Source: Krasilnikovia cinnamomea (GTDB taxonomy: Bacteria; Actinomycetota; Actinomycetes; Mycobacteriales; Micromonosporaceae). From it: DNA of 64,000 bases. Position 1 is the stretch's first letter. Each line of letters starts with the position of its first letter. The notes below the pieces were generated by a model. It was not told the DNA's origin and searched no databases. It was given only the letters and a program-made list of their open reading frames with translations. Shown here one piece after another: positions 35,672 to 43,754 of the stretch. The DNA is taken from contig NZ_SHKY01000001.1 in assembly GCF_004217545.1 (NCBI RefSeq), positions 7,130,001 through 7,194,000 on the forward strand, in the 5' to 3' direction. The position numbers and the translations under genes are program-made.

Positions 35672-36388
35672 ATGACAGCCCAGCCCTCGACCCGCCGGGT
35701 GGCGATCGCCCCCGCCGTGGCCGGGGCTGTCGCGCTGATGGTGGCCGTCTCCCTGATCGGACGGTACGGGCCGGCCCACTCGATGCTGGTCGCCGGACCC
35801 GTCGGCGCCCTCCTGCTGCTGCTGTGGGCCCGTGCCGCGGGCCTGAGCGCGGACGACGTGGGCCTGGGCCGCGACTCCTGGCGGCGCGGCGCCGCGTACG
35901 CCGGGGTGTGCGCGGCCGCCGTCGCCGCGGTGTACGTCGTCGCGGCCCTGCTGCCCGCCACCCGCGACGCGTTCCGTGACGAGCGCTACGACAACGGCCC
36001 CGGCGCGGCGCTGCTGACCGCGTTCGTGGTGATCCCGCTCGGCACGGTCCTGTTCGAGGAGGTGGCGTTCCGGGGCGTGCTGTGGGGGCTGGTGCGCGTC
36101 GCCCGGGGGCCGACCCTGGCCACGCTGGTGTCGTCGGGGCTGTTCGGGCTGTGGCACGTGATGCCGTCGTTGCGCCTCAACAAGGTCAATCCGGCGGTCA
36201 CCGCGCTCGTCGGTAGCGGCCGGACGGGGCAGGTGCTGGCGGTGCTGGGGGCGGTCCTGTTCACCGCTGCGGCCGGCGCCGTGCTGTGCGAGCTGCGGCG
36301 GCGCAGCGGGAGCCTGCTGGCCCCCGCCGGACTGCACTGGGCGATCAACGGGCTGGGCGTCCTCGTCACGGCGGTGGTGGCGCGGTGA
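35672..36388 (+). CDS. CPBP-family intramembrane metalloprotease
   Basis: A 238-residue protein with about seven hydrophobic segments. The Abi/CPBP motifs are present: FEEVAFRG with Glu129-Glu130 and Arg134, FGLWHV, and HWAIN near the C-terminus. These are the proposed metal ligands of the Rce1-like glutamic/metal proteases. Targets are unknown; relatives process CAAX proteins or protect against self-made peptides. It is followed by the alpha/beta hydrolase gene 38 bases later, probably co-transcribed. Confidence 0.88.
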   Translation: MTAQPSTRRVAIAPAVAGAVALMVAVSLIGRYGPAHSMLVAGPVGALLLLLWARAAGLSADDVGLGRDSWRRGAAYAGVCAAAVAAVYVVAALLPATRDAFRDERYDNGPGAALLTAFVVIPLGTVLFEEVAFRGVLWGLVRVARGPTLATLVSSGLFGLWHVMPSLRLNKVNPAVTALVGSGRTGQVLAVLGAVLFTAAAGAVLCELRRRSGSLLAPAGLHWAINGLGVLVTAVVAR

Positions 36389-36425
36389 GGGCGGGCATGG
36401 CAGGACCGAGGAGGGCGAGGACGCG

Positions 36426-38141
36426 ATGACGGCCGCGACACCCCGTACGGAAACCAAGGCGGAGTCCGCACAGCCGGCGGCGCCGCGACGTGGCTGGTGG
36501 TGGCGGCTGTTGCACCGGTGGCACTACGGCTTCGTCGGGACGGTCGGGGCGGTGACGCTGTTCTGCCTGTCGCTGACCCCGTCGCTGCTGCCGCGCGGGT
36601 TCGTGCTGCAGGGCCTGATCAGCGGGATCTCCGCGGCGATCGGGTACGGCCTGGGCGTGCTGGCGGCGTGGCTGGCCGGCAAGCTGGTCAACCGGCCGTT
36701 GCCGCACCCCGAGCGGTTCGCCTGGCAGGTCCTCGGTGGTCTCGCCGCGATCGCGGTGGTGGTCATGATGTTCCTCGGCTCGGGCTGGCAGCACGACGTC
36801 TACCGGCTGATGGGCATGGACCCGCCGCCGCAGCCCGGGTTCCTCGTGGTGTTGCCGATCGCCGCGCTCACCGGCGCGGGTCTGGTCGGGCTGATGCGGC
36901 TGCTGCGAGATGGGGCCCGCGCCGCCGGGCGGCTGCTCGGCCGGTGGATCCCGGCGTCCACCGCCGCCGTGATCGCGGGCCTCGTGGTGATCGCGCTGGC
37001 GCTCGGGGTGTTCAACGGGGTGGTGCTGCAGGGGCTGTTCACCGTCACGGACAACAGCTTCAAGGAGATCAACGGCGAGACCGAGCCGGGTGTCGCCGCG
37101 CCGCAGGATCCGACACGGTCCGGCGGCCCCGGCTCCGTGGTGTCCTGGGCGTCGCTGGGCAAGCAGGGCCGCAACTTCGTCTCGGGCGGCCCGAGCGACG
37201 ACGAGCTGCGGGCCTTCGGCGGCCTCGGCGTCCGTCACCCCATCCGGGTGTACGCCGGGCTGGACTCGGCCGCGGACTCCCGGGACCGGGCCGCCCTGGC
37301 GGTCCGGGAACTGCAGCGCACCGGCGGGTTCGACCGCGAGGTCCTGGTCGTGATCACCACGACGGGTACGGGCTGGGTGAACGAGCAGGCGATCGAGCCG
37401 CTGGAGTACATGTACGGCGGCGACACCGCGATGGTGAGCATGCAGTACTCGTACCTGCCGAGCTGGATCTCGTTCCTGGTGGACAAGGAACGCGCCCGGG
37501 CGGCGGGCCGCGACCTGTTCAACGCCGTGTACGGCGAATGGTCGAAGTTGCCGCTGAACCAGCGGCCGAAGCTGCTGGTGTTCGGCGAGAGCCTCGGCTC
37601 GTTCGGTGCGGAGTCCGCGTTCGGCGGCGCGGACGACATCCGCAACCGGGTCGACGGGATGCTGCTGACCGGCCCGCCCAACCGCAACGAACTGTGGCGC
37701 GAGTACGTCGCCGACCGGGACCCGGGCAGCACCGAGATCCTGCCCGTCTACGAGCACGGCGCCACGGTCCGCTTCGCCGGTGACCCGGCAACCGACCTGG
37801 CCAACCCGCCGGACGCCTGGGAGAACCCACGGGTGGTGTACCTGCAGCACCCGTCGGACCCGATCGTGTGGTGGTCGCCGAAGCTGATGGTCAACCGGCC
37901 CGACTGGCTGGCGGAGCCGCGCGGCGGCGACGTGTCCCCCGCCATGCGCTGGTACCCGTTCGTGACGTTCTGGCAGGTGACCGCGGACATGGCGTTCTCC
38001 ACCGGGGTGCCCGCCGGGCACGGGCACAGCTACGGCGCGGCGCCGGTGGACGCCTGGGCCGCCATCGCCCCGCCGGACGGGTGGACGCCGCAGCGCACCG
38101 CGGACCTGACCGCGATCGTCGCGGGCATCAAGGACGACTGA
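36426..38141 (+). CDS. Membrane protein with alpha/beta-hydrolase domain (Abhydrolase_9 type)
   Basis: The 571-residue protein has a basic N-terminus, about four hydrophobic segments (36-200, e.g. LFCLSLTPSLLPRGFVLQG), and a C-terminal hydrolase domain. The nucleophile elbow is GESLGS with Ser389, and SDPIVWW plus a late GHGHSYG supply probable Asp and His. The pairing of an N-terminal membrane region starting LTPSLLPR with this domain is the signature of the Abhydrolase_9_N/Abhydrolase_9 family found widely in actinobacteria, of unknown substrate but probably lipid. It lies between a CPBP protease and selA. Confidence 0.85.
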   Translation: MTAATPRTETKAESAQPAAPRRGWWWRLLHRWHYGFVGTVGAVTLFCLSLTPSLLPRGFVLQGLISGISAAIGYGLGVLAAWLAGKLVNRPLPHPERFAWQVLGGLAAIAVVVMMFLGSGWQHDVYRLMGMDPPPQPGFLVVLPIAALTGAGLVGLMRLLRDGARAAGRLLGRWIPASTAAVIAGLVVIALALGVFNGVVLQGLFTVTDNSFKEINGETEPGVAAPQDPTRSGGPGSVVSWASLGKQGRNFVSGGPSDDELRAFGGLGVRHPIRVYAGLDSAADSRDRAALAVRELQRTGGFDREVLVVITTTGTGWVNEQAIEPLEYMYGGDTAMVSMQYSYLPSWISFLVDKERARAAGRDLFNAVYGEWSKLPLNQRPKLLVFGESLGSFGAESAFGGADDIRNRVDGMLLTGPPNRNELWREYVADRDPGSTEILPVYEHGATVRFAGDPATDLANPPDAWENPRVVYLQHPSDPIVWWSPKLMVNRPDWLAEPRGGDVSPAMRWYPFVTFWQVTADMAFSTGVPAGHGHSYGAAPVDAWAAIAPPDGWTPQRTADLTAIVAGIKDD

Positions 38142-38233
38142 GCGGGCCCGGCGGTACCGGACCCACGCGCCGCCGCGGCTACGGTTTGTCCGAGGCGGAC
38201 GCCCGGTCGCCTCGGCGGTGAAGGAGGCGGCGC

Positions 38234-39541
38234 GTGCCGGAGGCCACGGTGGACCCGCGACGGCGGGTGCCGCGTACCGATGCGGTGCTGACGGATCCGC
38301 GCCTGGTCGACGCGGTCGCGCGGCTGGGCCGTACCCCGGTGAGGGCGGCCGTGGCCGCGGCCCAGCAGCGGGCCCGCGCGGGCGAGCTGGCCCCGGAGCA
38401 GGTCCCGGACGCCGCCGTGGCGGCGCTGCCGCCCACGCCGGGCGGGCTGCGGCCGGTGCTCAACGCGACCGGCGTCGTGCTGCACACCAACCTCGGGCGG
38501 GCAGATCTGTCCGAGGCCGCCCGCGCGGCCGTCGCGGCCGCCGCCGGTCACACGGACGTCGAGCTGGACCTGGCGTCCGGACGCCGCGCCCGCCGGGGCC
38601 GCTCGGCGCTGGCCGCGCTGGCGGCGGCGGTCCCCGACGCGCAGGACGTGCACGTGGTCAACAACGGCGCGGCCGCGCTGGTGCTCGCCGCGACCGCGCT
38701 GGCCGCGGGCCGCGAGATCGTGCTGAGCCGTGGCGAGCTGGTCGAGATCGGTGACGGGTTCCGGCTGCCCGAGCTGCTGGTGTCCACCGGCGCCCGGCTG
38801 CGCGAGGTGGGCACCACGAACCGCACCACCCGCGCGGACTACGCCAACGCGGTCGGCCCGGACACCGGCTTCATCCTCAAGGTGCACCCGTCCAACTTCG
38901 TGGTGCGCGGCTTCACCGGCGCCGTCGAGGTGGCCGGGCTGACCGGGCTCGGCGTACCCGTGGTCGCCGACATCGGTTCCGGCCTGCTGGCCCCGCAGCC
39001 GCTGCTGCCGGACGAGCCGGACGCGGCGAGCACCCTGCGCGCGGGCGCCGACCTCGTCATCGCCAGCGGTGACAAGCTGCTCGGCGGCCCGCAGGCGGGC
39101 CTGCTGCTGGGCGAACGCGCGGTGGTCGAGCGGCTACGCCGCCACCCGCTGGCCCGCGCGCTGCGGGTGTACAAGCTCACCCTGGCCGCGTTGCAGGCCA
39201 CCGTGACGGGACCGGAGACACCGACCTGGCGGGCGTTGCGCGCGGATCCGGGCGCCCTGCGTACGCGCACGGAACGCGCCCGGGCGCCGCTCGCCGCGGC
39301 CGGGATCGACGTCACCGTGGTCGAATCCGTCGCGGTGGTCGGCGGGGGCGGCGCGCCGGAGGCCGAGCTGCCGTCGTGGGCGCTGTCGCTGCCCCATGAG
39401 TACGCGGCACCGCTGCGCCAGGGCGCCACCCCGGTGGTCGGGCGCATCGAGCGGGGCCGCCTGCTGCTGGATCTGCGCTGCGTGCCCCCCGACGCCGACC
39501 CGGCGCTGGTGGCCGCCGTACGGGCCGTGGCGGGGCGCTGA
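38234..39541 (+). CDS. selA: L-seryl-tRNA(Sec) selenium transferase
   Basis: GTG 38234 follows AAGGAGG. The 435-residue PLP enzyme has NATGVVLHTNLGRA, ELDLASGRRARRG, NNGAAALVLA, SRGELVEIG, LKVHPSNF, ADIGSGLL and the PLP lysine Lys281 in ASGDKLLGGPQAG. It converts seryl-tRNA(Sec) to selenocysteyl-tRNA(Sec) using selenophosphate. Length and motifs are normal. selB begins two bases after its stop, so they form an operon. Confidence 0.96.
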   Translation: MPEATVDPRRRVPRTDAVLTDPRLVDAVARLGRTPVRAAVAAAQQRARAGELAPEQVPDAAVAALPPTPGGLRPVLNATGVVLHTNLGRADLSEAARAAVAAAAGHTDVELDLASGRRARRGRSALAALAAAVPDAQDVHVVNNGAAALVLAATALAAGREIVLSRGELVEIGDGFRLPELLVSTGARLREVGTTNRTTRADYANAVGPDTGFILKVHPSNFVVRGFTGAVEVAGLTGLGVPVVADIGSGLLAPQPLLPDEPDAASTLRAGADLVIASGDKLLGGPQAGLLLGERAVVERLRRHPLARALRVYKLTLAALQATVTGPETPTWRALRADPGALRTRTERARAPLAAAGIDVTVVESVAVVGGGGAPEAELPSWALSLPHEYAAPLRQGATPVVGRIERGRLLLDLRCVPPDADPALVAAVRAVAGR

Positions 39542-39542
39542 G

Positions 39543-41447
39543 GTGCACGTCGTCGCGACCGCCGGGCACGTCGACCACGGCAAGTCCACACTGGTGCGCG
39601 CGCTGACCGGGATGGAACCGGACCGCTGGGCCGAGGAACGCCGCCGCGGCATGACCATCGACCTGGGCTTCGCCTGGACGACACTGGCCTCGGGCGCCAC
39701 GGTGGCGTTCGTGGACGTGCCGGGCCACGAACGGTTCGTGCCGAACATGCTGGCCGGGGTCGGCCCGGTGCCCGCCGCGATGGTGGTGGTCGCCGCCGAC
39801 GAGGGTTGGATGCCACAGTCCGCGGAGCATCTGGCCGCGCTCGACGCGCTCGGGGTCCGGCACGGGCTGCTGGTGGTGACCCGCGCCGACCTCGCCGACC
39901 CCGGGCCCGCCGTCGCCGAGGCGCGGGCCGAGATCGGCCGGACCGCGCTGGGCACCGTGGCGGCGGTGGCGGTCAGCGCGGTCACCGGCGCGGGCCTGGA
40001 CGAGCTGCGGGCCGCGCTGGACCGGCTGGTGGCCCGGCTGCCGGAGCCGGACCGGGAGGCGCCGGTGCGGTTGTGGATCGACCGGGCCTTCACGATCAAG
40101 GGCGCGGGAACGGTGGTCACCGGCACCCTGGGCGCCGGGCGGTTGCGCACCGGCGACGAACTGGAACTCACCGGCGCGCACCGGCCGGTGCGGGTACGCG
40201 GGCTGCAGGCGCTCGGCGTACCCGTGGACGAGGTGGGCGCGGTGGCCCGGGTCGCGGTCAACCTGCGCGGCGTCGAACGCGCCGCCGTCGGCCGGGGCGG
40301 CGCGCTGCTGACCCCCGGCCGGTTCCGCGGCACCGACCTGATCGACGTACGGGTGCACGGCGGCCCGGTCGCCGCACTGCCCGCCACGCTGACGCTGCAC
40401 ACCGGGGCGGCGGCCGTACCGGTCCGGGTGCGGCCGCTCGGGGCCGACACCGCGCGGCTGCGGCTCGGTGGCGCGCTGCCCCTGCGCATCGGCGACCGGG
40501 CGCTGCTGCGCGACCCGGGCCGACGGTACGTCGCGGGCGGGGTGACCGTCCTCGACGTCGCGCCGCCGGGGCTGGCCCGGCGCGGCGCGGCGGCGGCCCG
40601 GGCGGCGCAACTGTCCGGGATGGACGGCACCGCCGATCTGGCCGGTGAGCTGCGCCGCCGCCTGCTGGCCCGCCGCGCCGACCTGGCCGCGATGGGCGTG
40701 CCCGGCGCCGACGAACGACCCGCGGGTGAGTCCCCCGACGCGAGACCCGGCGCGATGACGAGACCCGACGCGAGACCCGGCGCGATGACGAGACCCGGCG
40801 CGAAGGCCGGTCCTGCGATGGCGGGAGCCGGCGCCGTCGAGGCTCCCGTGGCGGCCGGTGAATGGCTGGTGGATCGGCGGCACTGGGCGCGGCTGCAGGA
40901 GCGGCTGGCCGAGGAGGTGGACCGGTACGCCGGTCAGCGCCCGTGGGAGCCGGGCATTCCGGCGGAGGCGCTGCGGCACCTGCTCGGCCTGCCGGACCGG
41001 GCGCTGGTCGGCGCCCTGGTCCAGCCGCCGCTGGTGGTGCGGGGCGGGCGGGTCGCCGCCGGGACGGCCGGGGTGCCGCCGGAGCTGGTCACACTCGTCG
41101 ACACCGCGTTCGCGGACCTCGGCGGGCGGCCGTACGCGGCGCCGGAGGCGCACCGGCTGGCCGAGCTGGGCCTGGGAGCAAGGCAACTCGCCGCGGCGGT
41201 GCGTGCCGGGCTGGTGGTGCGGCTGGCCGACCAGGTGGTGCTGCGGGCCGGAACGCCGGAGCGGGCGGCGGGCGTGCTGGCGGGGCTGCCCCAGCCGTTC
41301 ACGCTGAGCGCGGCGCGGCAGGCGCTGGACACCACCCGCCGGGTGGCGGTGCCGCTGCTGCAACTGCTCGACGCCCGCGGCCTCACCCACCGCCTGCCCG
41401 ACGACCGCCGACAGGTGGCGGCGGTCGTCGAGAGTCGCCGATCTTGA
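39543..41447 (+). CDS. selB: Selenocysteine-specific elongation factor
   Basis: GTG 39543 gives 634 residues beginning MHVVATAGHVDHGKST. G1 (GHVDHGKS), G3 (DVPGHE), and TRAD in place of NKxD are visible; G2 lies in RRGMTIDLGF. After the EF-Tu-like domains comes a linker with a tandem repeat and then winged-helix domains (about 440-634) that bind the SECIS hairpin, ending RGLTHRLPDDRR. It delivers Sec-tRNA to UGA codons marked by SECIS, here the one in fdhA. The linker (about 380-435) is unusually Ala/Pro/Arg-rich. Confidence 0.95.
   Translation: MHVVATAGHVDHGKSTLVRALTGMEPDRWAEERRRGMTIDLGFAWTTLASGATVAFVDVPGHERFVPNMLAGVGPVPAAMVVVAADEGWMPQSAEHLAALDALGVRHGLLVVTRADLADPGPAVAEARAEIGRTALGTVAAVAVSAVTGAGLDELRAALDRLVARLPEPDREAPVRLWIDRAFTIKGAGTVVTGTLGAGRLRTGDELELTGAHRPVRVRGLQALGVPVDEVGAVARVAVNLRGVERAAVGRGGALLTPGRFRGTDLIDVRVHGGPVAALPATLTLHTGAAAVPVRVRPLGADTARLRLGGALPLRIGDRALLRDPGRRYVAGGVTVLDVAPPGLARRGAAAARAAQLSGMDGTADLAGELRRRLLARRADLAAMGVPGADERPAGESPDARPGAMTRPDARPGAMTRPGAKAGPAMAGAGAVEAPVAAGEWLVDRRHWARLQERLAEEVDRYAGQRPWEPGIPAEALRHLLGLPDRALVGALVQPPLVVRGGRVAAGTAGVPPELVTLVDTAFADLGGRPYAAPEAHRLAELGLGARQLAAAVRAGLVVRLADQVVLRAGTPERAAGVLAGLPQPFTLSAARQALDTTRRVAVPLLQLLDARGLTHRLPDDRRQVAAVVESRRS
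40741..40800 (+). repeat. Two 30-bp tandem repeats in the selB linker
   Basis: CGAGACCCGGCGCGATGACG plus ten bases, repeated at 40741 and 40771 with one difference near the end; codes DARPGAMTRP twice, in frame. Confidence 0.85.
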
Positions 41448-41494
41448 AGAGTTCGGGTTCACTGCTGACCCGGACTCCACATCGTTGCCGGGGT

Positions 41495-42136
41495 TCAGTC
41501 GTCCTTGCCGCTGGCCAGGAAGACCACGAAGTGGCCGACGTTGACGGCGTGGTCGGCGTACCGCTCGTAGTAGCGACCCAGCAGCGCGCCGTCGATGGCC
41601 GCCTCGACACCCAGTGGCCAGCGCGGGCTGAGCATGACGCTGAACAGTTCCCGGTGCAGGTGGTCCATGGCGTCGTCGTCGCGGTCGAGCTGGGCGGCCA
41701 GCACCGCGTCCTGGTCGGCCAGCGCCGAGACGATCTTGGCGGCCAGCCCGTCGGCCACCGTACTCATCTCGCGGAACAGGTCGGCCAGCTCCGGCACGAC
41801 CGCGGGCGCCGGGTGCCGGCGCAGCGCGGCGCGGGCCACGTGTACGGACAGGTCGCCCATGCGTTCGAGGTCGGCGGCCACCTGCAACGCCGTGAGGACC
41901 TTGCGCAGCTCACCGGCGACCGGCTGCTGGCGGGCGACCAGGTCGTAGACCCGGTCCTCGACGACGCGGTAGAGCACGTCGATCTCGGCGTCGCGGGCGG
42001 TCACCTGCTGGGCCATCGTGTGATCGGAGGTGAGCAGGGCGCTGCTGGCCTGCCGCATCGCCTCCCGCACGGCCTTCGCCATCGTGACCAGCGTGCGGTT
42101 GACCCGGGTGAGTTCGTCCTGGAAGTCCTCACGCAT
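41495..42136 (-). CDS. phoU: PhoU-family phosphate signalling protein
   Basis: A 213-residue all-helical protein with two PhoU repeats; typical stretches are LERMGDLSVHVARAALRR and GRYYERYADHAVNVGHFVVF, the E/DxxxD metal-binding blocks. PhoU links the Pst phosphate transporter to the PhoR kinase and dampens the phosphate-starvation response. No pst genes are adjacent, which is common in actinobacteria. It ends 47 bases from the convergent end of selB. Confidence 0.93.
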   Translation of the reverse strand: MREDFQDELTRVNRTLVTMAKAVREAMRQASSALLTSDHTMAQQVTARDAEIDVLYRVVEDRVYDLVARQQPVAGELRKVLTALQVAADLERMGDLSVHVARAALRRHPAPAVVPELADLFREMSTVADGLAAKIVSALADQDAVLAAQLDRDDDAMDHLHRELFSVMLSPRWPLGVEAAIDGALLGRYYERYADHAVNVGHFVVFLASGKDD

Positions 42137-42177
42137 CGCGCTCGCCGCCTCTCCTGGCGCTGCGGCGTCCGCCCAAT

Positions 42178-42243
42178 TCAGCGCAGGGCCGGATCAGGGT
42201 CCCGGGGGTTGGGCGGGTCCGCAACAGGGTGGGTGTCGTCCAC
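42178..42243 (-). CDS. Possible 21-residue peptide with strong ribosome site
   Basis: GTG at 42243 is preceded by GAAAGGA at six bases and opens a 21-codon frame rich in Asp and Pro (VDDTHPVADPPNPRDPDPAL). It sits between the PadR-controlled membrane-protein gene and phoU on the same strand. The ribosome site is better than that of many annotated genes, but the composition is odd and nothing homologous comes to mind. Confidence 0.3.
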   Translation of the reverse strand: MDDTHPVADPPNPRDPDPALR

Positions 42244-42289
42244 GTTGGATCCTTTCAGACGATTTCCCACCGGTTCGCGGGGGATGCCG

Positions 42290-43369
42290 TCAGCCGGTCG
42301 TCGCGGCGGTGTGGTGGTGGGCGGTGTCCGTGGGGGCGGGCAGGCGGCGCAGCCGGTGGGCGGCGGTGCCCGCCAGCACGGCACCGACCGTCACCAGCAC
42401 CACGCTCTGGATCACACCGATCGTGACCGCCACGGCCGTGTCGTGGGTGTAGGCGCCCATGCGTACGTAGTCCAGCACGGTGATCACCCGCAGGGCCAGC
42501 ACGGGCGGCACCAGCAGGGCCAGGGCCAGCGGCCAGACCGGCAGGCGGTCGCGGCGTCCGACGCTCAGGCAGGCCACGGCGGCGGCCGTCACCCCGGCGG
42601 ACCACAGCCCGGGCCAGTCGGCGAGCGCCAGGACCAGTTGCTCCCGGCCCGGCCAGGGCTGGGCGGCCAGTCCGACGGCGACCAGGACCACCGTGCCGAC
42701 GGGCAGCGCGATCAGCCACGGCCGGGTGCGCATCCGCGGTGCGTCCGGGCCGAAGGCGGCCAGGGCGAGAAGCGGCACGGCGGGCAAGACCAGCCAGGCC
42801 ACCCGCGTGGCGGTGACCCCGCCCTGCGCCGCGTCGGTCATCGTCAGGACGCCGCCGACCAGCACGGGCAGGAAGGCCACCGCGGCCAGGAGGCGGGCCG
42901 CGCGGTGATGGCCGTGCACCGCCGACAGGTACGCCGGGAGCCACAGCAGAACCGTGAAGCTCCACAGTGCCAGCCAGCGGTTGCCCCCGAACGCCGGCGT
43001 CGCGTCGGGCAACGGCATGGCGCCCGGCAGCTGCTTGAGCGCCCAGGTCAGCAGGATGACGCCGGACAGCGCGCCGGCCGCCTGGGCCAGCAGCCCGATC
43101 AGCGCGACGCGGCGTACCGCCTCGCCCCAGGAGAACGGGCGGGGGGCCGCGCCGGACCCGCCGAGGCGCAGGCGCAGCGCCAGGGCGGCGATGCTGGCCG
43201 CCTCGGCGAAGCTCGGCCGGCTGATCTCCACGCCCTCGGGGTCCTCGGGGGCGGCGGCGTACGCGGCCTGCATGAAGGAGGCCACCATGTCGTCACCCCA
43301 GGCCTGCCGGTAGTCGGCGGGCAGCAACCGCAGCACCGTGCGGTACCGCTGCTCCAGCAGACTGCTCAT
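42290..43369 (-). CDS. Multi-pass membrane protein co-transcribed with padR
   Basis: A 359-residue protein starting at ATG 43369 in an ATGA overlap with padR. A cytoplasmic N-terminus (about 1-80), beginning EQRYRTVLRLLPADYRQAWGDDM, is a signature of membrane proteins encoded after PadR regulators in actinobacteria. About eight hydrophobic segments follow, with no transport motif visible. It likely belongs to the PadR-repressed response to an unknown signal. The C-terminal end carries a His/Thr-rich tail. Confidence 0.75.
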   Translation of the reverse strand: MSSLLEQRYRTVLRLLPADYRQAWGDDMVASFMQAAYAAAPEDPEGVEISRPSFAEAASIAALALRLRLGGSGAAPRPFSWGEAVRRVALIGLLAQAAGALSGVILLTWALKQLPGAMPLPDATPAFGGNRWLALWSFTVLLWLPAYLSAVHGHHRAARLLAAVAFLPVLVGGVLTMTDAAQGGVTATRVAWLVLPAVPLLALAAFGPDAPRMRTRPWLIALPVGTVVLVAVGLAAQPWPGREQLVLALADWPGLWSAGVTAAAVACLSVGRRDRLPVWPLALALLVPPVLALRVITVLDYVRMGAYTHDTAVAVTIGVIQSVVLVTVGAVLAGTAAHRLRRLPAPTDTAHHHTAATTG

Positions 43370-43713
43370 CCGATTCCTCCTGCGGTGGCGGCGCGGTGTG
43401 CGCCCAGCCGCCGGGTGGCGGCCTCGGCGTTGGCGGCCTGCCGGGTCGCCTCGGTGCTCAGCGCGTCGAGACCCGAGTCGGTGAGCCGGTAGTAGCGGCG
43501 CAGCCTGCCCTGGTGCGGTTCCTCGCGGTCGAGTTCGACCAGGCCGTCGGCGACGAGCCGGTCGAGCACCCCGTACAGCGTGCCGATCTTCAGGCGGACG
43601 CGGCCGCCGGACAGGTCGACGACCTCGCCGACGATGCCGTAGCCGTGCCGGGGCGCGTCGACCAGCGCGGTGAGGATGAAGAACGCGGGTTCGGTCATCG
43701 CCCTGGCAGCCAT
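43366..43713 (-). CDS. PadR-family transcriptional repressor
   Basis: The start is set at ATG 43713 because the promoter places the transcription start there (leaderless); a second ATG at 43698 gives a shorter form. The 115-residue winged-helix protein reads MTEPAFFILTALVDAPRHGY, then VRLKIGTLYGVLDRLVADGLVE and YYRLTDSGLDAL, the standard PadR pattern, with a C-terminal helix for dimerisation. It probably represses its own operon through the inverted repeat overlapping the promoter, as PadR proteins usually do. Confidence 0.9.
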   Translation of the reverse strand: MAARAMTEPAFFILTALVDAPRHGYGIVGEVVDLSGGRVRLKIGTLYGVLDRLVADGLVELDREEPHQGRLRRYYRLTDSGLDALSTEATRQAANAEAATRRLGAHRAATAGGIG

Positions 43714-43719
43714 GACCAC

Positions 43720-43748
43720 AATATATTGCCTAACAAGATATCCGGCAA
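43720..43748 (-). promoter_or_regulatory. padR promoter: TTGCCG, 17 bp, TATATT
   Basis: Minus strand -35 TTGCCG (43748-43743), 17-bp spacer, -10 TATATT (43725-43720), start predicted at 43713, the A of the padR ATG. This is one of the few AT-rich spots in the window and fits a housekeeping sigma promoter. Confidence 0.75.
43721..43741 (-). promoter_or_regulatory. Probable PadR operator
   Basis: Inverted repeat ATATCTTG-TTAGG-CAATATAT with 7 of 8 arm positions paired, lying in the spacer and -10 box of the padR promoter. PadR operators typically have AT-rich ATAT..ATAT dyads. Confidence 0.65.
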
Positions 43749-43754
43749 GACAGG

